A stretch of DNA of 64,000 nt from assembly GCA_037954325.1 (NCBI GenBank), contig JBBMNZ010000065.1, positions 372,001 through 436,000 on the forward strand, in the 5' to 3' direction. The notes below the pieces were generated by a model. The model was not told the origin of the DNA. It made no database searches and saw nothing but the letters and a program-made list of their open reading frames with translations. Of this stretch, positions 27,601 to 39,335 are shown in pieces. A program made the position numbers and the translations under genes. This stretch comes from Fistularia commersonii. Lineage: Eukaryota > Chordata > Actinopteri > Syngnathiformes > Fistulariidae. Each line of letters starts with the position of its first letter. Position 1 is the first letter of the stretch.

Positions 27601-29667
27601 TTGTAGCTGGATTACACTGAATTTTACATATATTGTGCAATATCATGTCCTATAGTAAATATTTCAACAGCAGAAACCAGCTTGATGAAATTCATTTGTC
27701 ATTTCCACTCAAAATCAAATACGCTTCAATTCAGTGAGATAAGCACTTTTTGACCTTGTGGCAATATCTTTTGAACTTATAGCTGGATTACTCTGAATTT
27801 GACATATATTGTACAGAATCATGTCCTATACAACATCTATCAACAGCAGAAAAAGGCTTGGTGAAAATCAATAGTTATTTCCTCTCTTAATCAAAAACGC
27901 TTTAATTCGGTGAGATAAGCACTTTTTGAACGAATGGCTATATCTTTTGAACCTGTGATTGGATTACACTGAATTTGACATATATTGTTGAGAATCATGT
28001 CCTAAACAACATATTTCAACAGTAGAAACCAACTTGATGAAATTCATTTGTTATTTCCACTCCGAATCAAATACGCTTCAAGTCGGTGAGATATAGACTT
28101 TTTGAACGAATGGCTATATCTTTTGAACTTGTAGCGGGATTACACTGAATTTGATATGTATTGTGCAGAATCATGTCCTATACAAAATCTATCAACAGCA
28201 GAAAAAGGCTTGGTGAAATTCAATAGTAATTTCCTCTCTTAATCAAAAACGCTTCAACTCGGTGAGATACGCAGTTTTTGAACGAATGGCTATATCTTTT
28301 GAACCTGTGATGGGATTACACTGAATTTGAAATATTTTGTGCAGAATCATGTCCAAGACAACATGTATCAACAGCAGAAACCAGCTTGATGAAATTCATC
28401 AGTTATTTCCACTCCAACTCAAAAACAATTTAACTCGATAAGATAAGCACTTTTTTAACGAATGGCTATATCTTTTGAACATGCCGCTGGATTACACTGA
28501 AATTGACATTAATTGTACAGAATCATGTACTGAACATCATATATGAACAGCAGAAACCAGCTTGATGAAATTCATGAGTTATTTCCACTCAATCAAAAAC
28601 GCTTCAATCCGATAAGATAAACACTTTTTGAACGAATGGCTATATTATTTGAACATGTGATGGGATTACACTGAATTTAACATATATTGTGCAGAATCAT
28701 GTCCTAAACAACATATATCACCAGTAGACACCAGCTTGATGAAATTCATGAGTTATTTCCACTCCTAATCAAAAGCGATTTAACTCGGTAAGATAAGTAC
28801 TTTTTGACCTTATGGCTATATATTTTGAACTTGTAGCTGGATGACACAGAATTTGACATATATTGTGCAGAATCATGTCCTAAACAACATATTTCAACAG
28901 CAGAAACCAGCTTGATGAAATTCATTAGTCATTTCCATTCCAACTCAAAAACGCTTCAACTCGGTGAGATAAGCAGTTTTTGAACGAATGGCTATATCTT
29001 TTGATCTTGTCTCTGAATTACACTGAATTTGACATATATTGTGCAGAATCATGTCCTATACAACATCTATCAACAGCAGAAATAGGCTTAGTGAAATTCA
29101 ATAGTTATTTCCTCTCCTAATCAAAAACGCTTCAACTCGGTGAGATACGCAGTTTTTGAACGAATGGCTATATCTTTTGAACCTGTGATGTGATTACAAT
29201 GAATTTGAAATATTTTGTGCAAAATCATGTCCTAAACAACATATTTCAACAGCAGAAACCAGCTTGATGAAATTCATTAGTTATTTCCACTCCAAATCAA
29301 AAACGCTTCAACTCAGTAAGATAAGCAATTTTTCAACGAATGGCTATATCTTTTGACCTTGTAGCTGGATTCCACTGAAATTGACATATATTGTGCAAAA
29401 TCATGTTCCAAACAACAAATGTCAACGGCAAAAACCAGCTTGATGAAATCCATTAGTTATTTCCACTCCTGATCAAAAACGCTTCAATTCGGTGAGAAAA
29501 GCAATTTTTGAACGAATGGCTATATATTTTGATGCTGTTGCTGGGTTACACTGAATTTGATATATATATTGCAGAATCATGTCCTAAACAACATATTTCA
29601 AAAGCAGAAACCAGCTTGATGAAATTCATTAGTTATTTTCACTCCTAATCAAAAACGCTTCAACTCA
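24620..29667. repeat. Large HOR copy C, truncated at its end
   Basis: It follows copy B directly at the same joint. It matches B until TTTTCACTCCTAATCAAAAAC at about 29,640, where B continues with CGGTGAGATGAAGAC but this copy switches to CAGTGAGATAAGCAC and the TTATGGCTACATC and AACATACTTTTGACA monomers of the super-unit. About one and a half monomers of the unit are lost at this switch. The switch lies in a conserved part of the monomer, so it looks like in-register recombination. Confidence 0.82.
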
Positions 29668-32600
29668 GTGAGATAAGCACTTTTTGACCTTATGGCTACA
29701 TCTTTTGAACTTGTGGCAGGATTAACATACTTTTGACATATATTGTGCAGAATCATGTTCTAAACAAGATATTTCAACAGCAGAAACCAGCTTGATGAAA
29801 TTCATTAGTTATTTCCACTCCTAATCAAAAACGGTTCAACTCGGTGTGAAGACTTTTTGAACGAATGGCTATATCTTTTTAACCTGTAATGGGATTACAC
29901 TGAAATTGACATATATTGTGCAGAATCATGTCCTAGACAACATATTTCAACAATAGAAACCAGCTTAATGGAATTCGTTAGTTATTTCCACTCCTAATCA
30001 AAAACGCTTCAACTCGGTGAGATGAAGACTTTCTGAACGAATGGCTTTATCTTTTTAACCTGTGATGGGATTACACTGAAATTGAAATATATTGTGCAGA
30101 ATCATGTCCTAAACAACATATATCAACAGCAGAAACCAGCATGATGAAATTCATTAGTTATTTCCACTCCTAATCCAAAACGATTTAACTCGATAAGATA
30201 TGCAGTTTTTGACCTTATGGCTATATCTTTTGAACTTGTGGCTGGATTACACTGAATTTGACATATATTGTACAGAATCATGTCTTTAACAACATCTATC
30301 AACAGCAGAAACAGGCTTGGTGGAAATCATTAGTCATTTCCACTCAAAAACAAAAAAGCTTCAATTCAGTGACATAATTACTTTTTTACCTTATGGCTAT
30401 ATCTTTTGAACTTATAGCTGGATTACACTGAATTTGACATATATTGTGCAGAATCATGTCCTAAACAACATATTTCAACGGCAAAAACCAGCTTGATGAA
30501 ATCCATTAGTTATTTCCACTCCTGATCAAAAACGCTTCAATTCGGTGAGAAAAGCACTTTTTGAACGAATGGCTATATATTTTGATCCTGTTGCTGGGTT
30601 ACACTGAATTTGATATATATATTGCAGAATCATGTCCTAAACGCCATGTTTCAAAAGCAGAAACCAGCTTGACGAAATCCATCAGTAATTTTCACTCCTA
30701 ATCAAAAACGCTTCAACTCGGTGAGATGAAGACTTTTTGAACGAATGGCTATATCTTTTTAACCTGTGATGGGATTACAATGAAATTGACATATATAGTA
30801 AAGAATCATGTCCTAGACAACATATTTCAACAGCAGAAACCAGAATGATGAAATCCATTAGTTATTTCCACTCCTGATCAAAAACGCTTCAATTCGGTGA
30901 GAAAAGCAGTTTTTGAACTTATGGATAAATCTTTTGAACTTGTGGCTGGATTAACATGAATTTGACATATATTGTGCAGAATCATGTCCTTATCAACATA
31001 TATCAACAGCAAAAACCAAATTGGTGAAATTCATTAGTTATTTCCGCTCGTCATCAAAAACGCTTCAACGCGATAAGATAAGCACTTTTTGAACGAATGG
31101 CTATATCTTTTAAACCGGTGATGTGATTAAACTAAATTTGACATATATTGTGCAAAATCATGTCCTAAACAACATATATCAACAGCAAAACCCGCATATT
31201 GAAATTCATTAGTTATTTCCACTGCAACTCAAAAACGCTTCAACTCGGTGAGATAAGCAGTTTTTGAACGAATGGTTATATCTTTTGATCTTGTCGCTGG
31301 ATTACACTGAATTTAACATATATTGTGCAGAATCATGTCCTATACAACATATTTCAACAGCAGAAACCAGCTTGATGAAATCCATTAGTTTTTTCCACTC
31401 CTAATCAAAATCGCTTCAACCCGATAAGATAAAAACTTTTTGAACGAATGGCTATATCTTTTGATCTTGTCGCTGAATTACACTGAATTTGACATATATT
31501 GTGCAGAATCATGTTCTAAACAACATATTTCAACAGCAGAAACCAGATTAATGAAATTCATTAGTTATTTCCACTCCTACTCAAAAACGTTTCAACTCGG
31601 TGAGATAAGTACTTTTTAAACGGATGGCTATATCTTTTGAACTTGTAGCTGGATTACACTGAATTTGATATTAATTGTGCAGAATCATGTTCTAAATAAC
31701 ATATTCCACCGGCAAAAACCAGCTTGATAAAGCCATTAGTTATTTCCACTCCAACTCAAGAACGCTTCAACTCAGTGACATAAGCACTTTTTGATCTTAT
31801 GGCTATATCTTTTGAATTTATAGCTGGATTACACTGAATTTGACATATATAGTGCAGAATCATGTCCTAAACAACACATATCAACAGCAAAAAACCAGCA
31901 TATTGTAATTCATTAGTAATTTCCACTCAAAATCTAAAACGCTTCAACTCAGTGAGATAAGAACTTTTTGACCTTATGGCTATATCTTTTGAACTTGTAG
32001 CTGGATTACACTGAATTTGACATATATTGTGCAGAATCATGTTCTAAACAACACATTTCAACGGTAAAAACCAGCTTGATGAAATCAATTAGATATATCC
32101 ACTCCTAATCAAAAACGCTTCAACTCGGTGAGAAAAGCACTTTTTGAACGGATGGCTATATCTTTTGAACTTGTAGCTGGATTACACTGAATTTGATATT
32201 AATTGTACAGAATCATGTTCTAAATAACATATTCCACCGGCAAAAACCAGCTTGATAAAGCCATTAGTTATTTCCACTCCAACTCAAGAACGCTTCAACT
32301 CAGTGACATAAGCACTTTTTGATCTTATGGCTATATCTTTTGAATTTATAGCTGGATTACACTGAATTTGACATATATAGTGCAGAATCATGTCCTAAAC
32401 AACACATATCAACAGCAAAAAACCAGCATATTGTAATTCATTAGTAATTTCCACTCAAAATCTAAAACGCTTCAACTCAGTGAGATAAGAACTTTTTGAC
32501 CTTATGGCTATATCTTTTGAACTTGTAGCTGGATTACACTGAATTTGACATATATTGTGCAGAATCATGTCCTAAACAACATATATCAACAGCAAAAACC

Positions 32601-33063
32601 AGCATGTTGAAATTCATGAGTTCTTTCCACTACAACTCAAAAACGCTTCAACTCGGTGAGATAAGCAGTTTTTGAACGAATGGCTATATCTTTTGATCTT
32701 GTCGCTTGATTACACTGAATTTGATATATATTGTGCAGAATCATGTCCTATACAAAATCTAACAACAGCAGAAAAAGGCTTGGTGAAATTCAATAGTTAT
32801 TTCCTCTCTTAATCAAAAACGCGTTAACTCGGTGAGATAAGCACTTTTTGAACGAATGGCTATATCTTTTGAACCTGTGATGGGATTACACTGAATTTGA
32901 TATATATTGTGCAGAATCATGTCCTAAACAACATATATCAACAGCAGAAACCAGCATGATGAAATTCATTAATTATTTCCACTCCAACTCAAAAAAGATT
33001 TAATCTCGGTAAGATAAGCACTTTAAACGAATGGCTATATCTTTTGAACTTGTGGCTGAATTA
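29668..33063. repeat. Return to super-unit order between HOR copies
   Basis: The first part (to about 30,440) matches 9,330-10,030, including the AACAAGATATTTC monomer and the TTACTTTTTTACC monomer. From about 30,470 it matches 12,190-14,240 (offset 18,284 at 12,488), with the sequence between lost. It includes a local three-monomer duplication (separate entry) and ends just before the CATATTTTGTGCTGAATC monomer that opens copy 3. A three-base deletion (CACTTTAAACG) occurs at about 33,022. Confidence 0.7.
31618..32569. repeat. Local three-monomer tandem duplication, period 528 bp
   Basis: The GATATTAATTGT and ATTCCACCGGCAAAAACC monomer, the TTTATAGCTGG monomer and the AAAACCAGCATATTGTAATTC monomer occur at 31,618-32,041 and again at 32,146-32,569. 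TCTAAATAAC at 31,691 and 32,219 gives exactly 528 bp, three monomers. Between the copies is a half monomer with ACACATTTCAACGGTAAAAACC, a variant shared with 57,410 and 62,520. Copy 1 of the super-unit (13,380-13,800) has only one instance, so the duplication is specific to this place. Confidence 0.8.
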
Positions 33064-33233
33064 CACTGAATTTGACATATTTTGTGCTGAATCATGTCCT
33101 TTACAACATATTTCAACAGCAGAAACCAGCTTGATGAAATTCATTAGTTTTTTCACCTCCAACTCAAAAACGATTTAACTCGGAAAGATAAGCACTTTTT
33201 GACCTTAAGGCTATAACTTTTGATCTTGACGCT

Positions 33234-36200
33234 GGATTACACTGAATTTGACATATTTTGTGTAGAATCATGTCCTAAACAACATATTTCAACAGCAGAA
33301 ACCAGCTTGATGAAATTCATTTGTTATTTCCACTCCGAATAAAAACGCTTCAAGTCGGTGAGATAAGCACTTTTTGAACGAATGGCTATATCTTTTGAAA
33401 CTGTGATTGGATTACACTGAATTTGACATATATTGTGCAAAATCATGTCCTAAAGTAAATATTTCAACAGCAGAAACCAGCTTGATGAAATTCATTAGTC
33501 ATTTCCACTCAAAATCAAAAACGCTTCAACTCAGTTGGATAAGCACTTTTTGACCTTGTGGCTATATCTTTTGAACTTATTGCTGGATTACACTGAATTT
33601 GACATATATTGTAAAGAATCATGTCCTTTACAACATCTATCAACAGCAAAAACCAGCATATTGTAATTCATTAGTAATTTCCACTCCAACTCAAAAACGC
33701 TTCAACTCCGTGAGATAAGCAGTTTTTGAATGAATGGCTATATCTTTTGATTTTGTCGCTGGATTACACTGAATTTGACATATATTGTGCAGAATCATGT
33801 CCTATACAACATCTATCAACAGCAGACACAGGCTTGGTGAAATTCAATAGTTATTTCCTCTCTTAATCAAAAACGCGTTAACTCGTTGAGATAAGCACTT
33901 TTTGAACGAATGGCTATATCTTTTGAACCTGTGATGGGATTACAATGAATTTGACATATATTGTGCAGAATCATGTCCTAAACAGCATATTTCAAAAGTA
34001 GAAACCAACTTGATGAAATTCATTAGTTATTTCCACACCTAATCAAAAACGCTTCAACTCCGTGAGATAAGCAATTTTTGCATGAATGGCTATATCTTTT
34101 GATCTTGTCGCTGAATTACACTGAATTTGATATATATTGTGCAGAATAATGTCCTAAACAACATATATCAACAGCAGAAACCAGCATGATGAAATTTATT
34201 AGTTATTTCCACTCCAACTCAAAAAAAGATTTAACCTCGGTAAGATATGCACTTTTTGAACGATTGGCTATATCTTTTGAAAATGTACCTGGATTACACT
34301 GAATTTGACATAAATTGTAAAAAATCTTGTCCTAAACAACATATTTCAACAGCAGAATACAGCTTGATGAAATCCATAAGTTATTTCCACTTTTAAACAA
34401 AAACTCTTCAACTCGGTGAGATAAGCACTTTTTGAACTAATGGCTGTATCTTTTGAACTTGTAGCTAGATTACCCTGAATTTTACATTTTTTGTGCTGAA
34501 TCATGTCCTATACAACATATTTCAACAACAGAAACCAGCTTGATGAAATTGATTAGTTATTTCCACTCCTAATCAAAAACGCTTCAACTCCGTGAGATAA
34601 GCACTTTTTGAACGAAAGGCTATATCTTTTGATCTTGACGCTGGATTACACTGAATTTGACATATTTTGCGTAGAATCATGTCCTAAAAAACATATTTCA
34701 ACAGCAGAAACCAGCTTGATGAAATTCATTAGTTATTTCCACTTCTAATCAAAAACGCTTCATTCCAAAAAGATAAACACTTTTTGAACGAATGGCTATA
34801 TCTTTTGAACCTGTGATGGGATTACACTGAATTTGACATATTTTGTGCAGAATCATGTCCTAAAAAACATATTTCAACATCAGAAACCAGCTAGATGAAA
34901 TTCATTAGTTATTTCCACTTATAATCAAAAACGCTTCAACTCGGTGAGATAAGCCCTTTTTGAACGAATGGCTATATCTTTTGAACCTGTGATGGGATTA
35001 CACTGAAGTTGACATATTTTGTGCAGAGTGATGTCCTAAACAACATCTATCAACGTCAGAAACCAGCTTGATGAAATTCATTAGTCATTTCCACTCAAAA
35101 TCAAAAACGCTTCAACTCAGTGAGATAAGCACTTTTTGACCTTATGGATACATCTTTTGAACTTGTGGTTGGATTAACATGAATTTGTCATATTTTGTGC
35201 AGAATCACGTTCTAAATAAGATATTTCAACAGCAGAAACCGGCTTGATGAAATTCATTAGTTATTTCAACTCCTAATCAAAAACGGTTCAACTCGGTGTG
35301 AAGACTTTTTGAACGAATGGCTATATCTTTTTAACCTGTAATGGGATTACACTGAAATTGACATATATTGTGCAGAATCATGTCCTAGACAACATATTTC
35401 AACAGCAGAAACCACCTTAATGGAATTCGTTAGATATTTCCACTCCTAATCAAAAACGCTTCAACTCGGTGAGATGAAGAGTTTTTGAACGAATGGCTTT
35501 ATCTTTTTAACCTGTGATGGGATTACACTGAAATTGACATATATTTTGCAGAATCATGTCCTAAACAACATATATCAACAGCAGAAACCAGCATGATGAA
35601 ATTCATTTGTTATTTCCACTCCTAATCCAAAACGATTTAACTCGATAAGATATGCAGTTTTTGACCTTATGGCTATATCTTTTGAACTTGTGGCTGGATT
35701 ACACTGAATTTGACATATATTGTACAGAATCATGTCTTTAACAACATCTATCAACAGCAGAAACAGGCTTGGTGGAAATCATTAGTCATTTCCACTCAAA
35801 CACAAAAAAGCTTCAATTCAGTGACATAATTACTTTTTTTACCTTATGGCTATATCTTTTGAACTTGTAGCTGGATTACACTGAATTTGACATATACTGT
35901 GCAAAATCATGTCCTAAACAACATATATCAACAGCAAAAACCAGCATATTGATATTCATTAGTTATTTCAACTCCAACTAGAAAACGCTTCAACTCGGTG
36001 AGAAAAGCAGTTTTTGAACGAATGGCTATATCTTTTGATCTTGTCGCTGGATTACACTGAATATGACATATATTGTACAGAATCATGTCCTATACAACAT
36101 CTATCAACAGCAGAAACAGGCTTGGTGAAATTCAATAGTTATTTCCTCTCTTAATCAAAAACGCTTCAACTCGGTGAGATAAGCACTTTTTGATCGAATG

Positions 36201-37970
36201 GCTATATCTTTTGAACCTGTGATGGGATTACACTGAATTTTACATATTTTGTGTAGAATCATGTCCTAAACAATATTTCAACAGCAGAAAAAAGCCTGAT
36301 GAAATTCATTTGTTATTTCCACTCCGAATCAAATACGCTTCAAGTCGGTGAGATATAGACTTTTTGAACGAATGGCTATATCTTTTGAACTTGTAGCTGG
36401 ATTACACTGAATTTTACATATATTGTGCGAAATCATGTCCTATAGTAAATATTTCAACAGCAGAAACCAGCTTGATGAAATTCATTAGTCATTTCCACTC
36501 AAAATCAAATACGCTTCAATTCAGTGAGATAAGCACTTTTTGACCTTGTGGCAATATCTTTTGAACTTATAGCTGGATTACTCTGAATTTGACATACATT
36601 GTACAGAATCATGTCCTATACAACATCTATCAACAGCAGAAAAAGGCTTGGTGAAAATCAATAGTTAATTCCTCTCTTAATCAAAAACGCTTTAATTCGG
36701 TGAGATAAGCACTTTTTGAACGAATGGCTATATCTTTTGAACCTGTGATTGGATTACACTGAATTTGACATATATTGTTGAGAATCATGTCCTAAACAAC
36801 ATATTTCAACAGTAGAAACCAACTTGATGAAATTCATTTGTTATTTCCACTCCGAATCAAATACGCTTCAAGTCGGTGAGATATAGACTTTTTGAACGAA
36901 TGGCTATATCTTTTGAACTTGTAGCGGGATTACACTGAAATTGACATTAATTGTGCAGAATCATGTACTGAACGTCATATATGAACAGCAGAAACCAGCT
37001 TGATGAAATTCATGAGTTATTTCCACTCAATCAAAAACGCTTCAATCCGATAAGATAAACACTTTTTGAACAAAGGCTATATTATTTGAACATGTGATGG
37101 GATTACACTGAATTTAACATATATTGTGCAGAATCATGTCCTAAACAACATATATCACCAGTAGACACCAGCTTGATGAAATTCATGAGTTATTTCCACT
37201 CCTAATCAAAAGCGATTTAACTCGGTAAGATAAGTACTTTTTGACCTTATGGCTATATCTTTTGAACTTTTAGCTGGATGACACTGAATTTGACATATAT
37301 TGTGCAGAATCATGTCCTAAACAACATATTTCAACGGCAGAAACCAGCTTGATGAAATTCATTAGTCATTTCCACTCCAAATCAAAAACGCTTCAACTCA
37401 GTAAGATAAGCAATTTTTCAACGAATGGCTATATCTTTTGAACTTGTAGCTGGATTCCACTGAAATTGACATATATTGTGTAAAATCATGTTCCAAACAA
37501 CAAATGTCAACGGCAAAAACCAGCTTGATGAAATCCATTAGTTATTTCCACTCCTGATCAAAAACGCTTCAATTTGGTGAGAAAAGCACTTTTTGAACGA
37601 ATGGCTATATATTTTGATCCTGTTGCTGGGTTACACTGAATTTGATATATATATTGCAGAATCATGTCCTAAACAACATATTTCAAAAGCAGAAACCAGC
37701 TTGATGAAATTCATTAGTTATTTTCACTCCTAATCAAAAACGCTTCAACTCGGTGAGATTAAGACTTTTTGAACGAATGGCTATATCTTTTTAACCTGTG
37801 ATGGGATTACACTGAAATTGACATATATAGTGCAGAATCATGTCCTAGACAACATATTTCAACAGCAGAAACCAGAATGATGAAATCCATTAGTTATTTC
37901 CACTCCTGATCAAAAACGCTTCAATTCGGTGAGAAAAGCAGTTTTTGACCTTATGGATACATCTTTTGAA
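33234..37970. repeat. Large HOR copy D, 27 monomers
   Basis: It has the same start joint as copies A-C and sits at offset 18,633 from copy A at both ends (14,702 to 33,335; 19,314 to 37,947), yet its interior differs. It keeps the GCGAAATCATG three-monomer block at about 36,400-36,900 that A lost. It lacks two monomers at a fusion at about 36,935 (TAGCGGGATTACACTGAAATT) and two more at about 37,300-37,370. It shares with A the extra AACATCAG monomer at about 34,870. Equal length with A is therefore coincidence of different gains and losses. Confidence 0.8.
34954..34968 (-). promoter_or_regulatory. Weak CENP-B-box-like match (8 of 9 core bases), copy D
   Basis: The same variant as at 16,321 is present in the matching monomer of HOR copy D: CCCTTTTTGAACGAA on the plus strand. 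Its presence in both copies shows inheritance from one variant monomer, not independent selection. Functional meaning is unproven. Confidence 0.2.
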
Positions 37971-39335
37971 CTTGTGGCTGGATTAACATGAATTTGACAT
38001 ATATTGTGCAGAATCATGTTCTAAACAAGATATTTCAACAGCAGAAACCGGCTTGATGAAATTCATTAGTTATTTCCACTCTTCATCAAAAACGCTTCAA
38101 CGCGATAAGATAAGCACTTTTTGAACGAATGGATATATCTTTTAAACCGGTGATGTGATTAAACTAAATTTGACATATATTGTGCAAAATCATGTCCTAA
38201 AAAAAATATATCAACAGCAAAACCCGCATTTTGAAATTCATTAGTTATTTCCACTGCAACTCAAAAACGCTTCAACTCGGTGAGATAAGCAGTTTTTGAA
38301 CGAATGGTTATATCTTTTGATCTTGTCGCTGGATTACACTGAATTTGACATATATTGTGCAGAATCATGTCCTATACAACATATTTCAACAGCAGAAACC
38401 AGCTTGATGAAATCCATTAGTTTTTTCCACTCCTAATCAAAATTGCTTCAACTCGGTGAGAAAAGCACTTTTTGAACGGATGGCTATATCTTTTGAACTT
38501 GTAGCTGGATTACACTGAATTTGATATTAATTGTGCAGAATCATGTTCTAAATAACATATTCCACCGGCAAAAACCAGCTTGATAAAGCCATTAGTTATT
38601 TCAACTCCAACTCAAAAACGCTTCAACTCAGTGACATAAGCACTTTTTGATCTTATGGCTATATCTTTTGAATTTATAGCTGGATTACACTGACTTTGAC
38701 ATATATAGTGCAGAATCATGTAATAAACAACACATATCAACAGCAAAAAACCAGCATATTGTAATTCATTAGTAATTTCCACTCCAACTCAAAAACGCTT
38801 CAACTCGGTGAGATAAGCAGTTTTTGAACGAATGGCTATATCTTTTGATCTTGTCGCTGGATTACACTGAATTTGATATATATTGTCCAAAATCATGTCC
38901 TATACAAAATCTAACAACAGCAGAAAAAGGCTTGGTGAAATTCAATAGTTATTTCCTCTCTTAATCAAAAACGCGTGCACTCGGTGAGATAAGCACTTTT
39001 TGAACGAATGGCTATATCTTTTGAACCTGTGATGGGATTACACTGAATTTGACATATATTGTGCAGAATCATGTCCTAAACAACATATATCAACAGCAGA
39101 AACCAGCATGATGACATTCATTAGTTATTTCCACTCCAACTCAAAAAAGATTTAACCTCGGTAAGATAAGAACTTTTTGAACGAATGGCTATATCTTTTG
39201 AATTTGTAGTTGGATTACACTGAATTTGACATATATTGTGCAGAATCATGTCCTAAACAACATATTTCAACAGTAGAAACCAACTTGATGAAATTCATTA
39301 GTTATTTCCACTCCTCATCAAAAACGCTTCTACTC

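Larger units (their letters stand above)
14431..33063. repeat. Super-unit copy 2, expanded by the large HOR
   Basis: It begins with the same monomer as base 1 and ends where the third copy begins at 33,064, a span of 18,633 bp. It is longer than copy 1 because the 27-30-mer HOR occurs three times in tandem inside it (14,601, 19,347, 24,620). After 29,667 it returns to the order seen in copy 1 at 9,330-10,030 and 12,300-14,240; for example the GTAAAGAATCATG monomer starting at 30,772 matches 12,488 (offset 18,284). Confidence 0.7.
33064..39335. repeat. Super-unit copy 3, shortened
   Basis: It opens like base 1 and like 14,431, runs through one large HOR copy (33,234-37,970), then through variants of 12,650-14,380: the CGCGATAAGATAAGC monomer at about 38,100, the AAACCCGCATTTTG monomer and the ATTCCACCGGC monomer. 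It ends in the CTTCTACTCGGTGA monomer at 39,335, matching about 14,375. It is much shorter than copy 1 because the 1,370-8,585 part is absent and several later monomers are missing. Confidence 0.7.
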
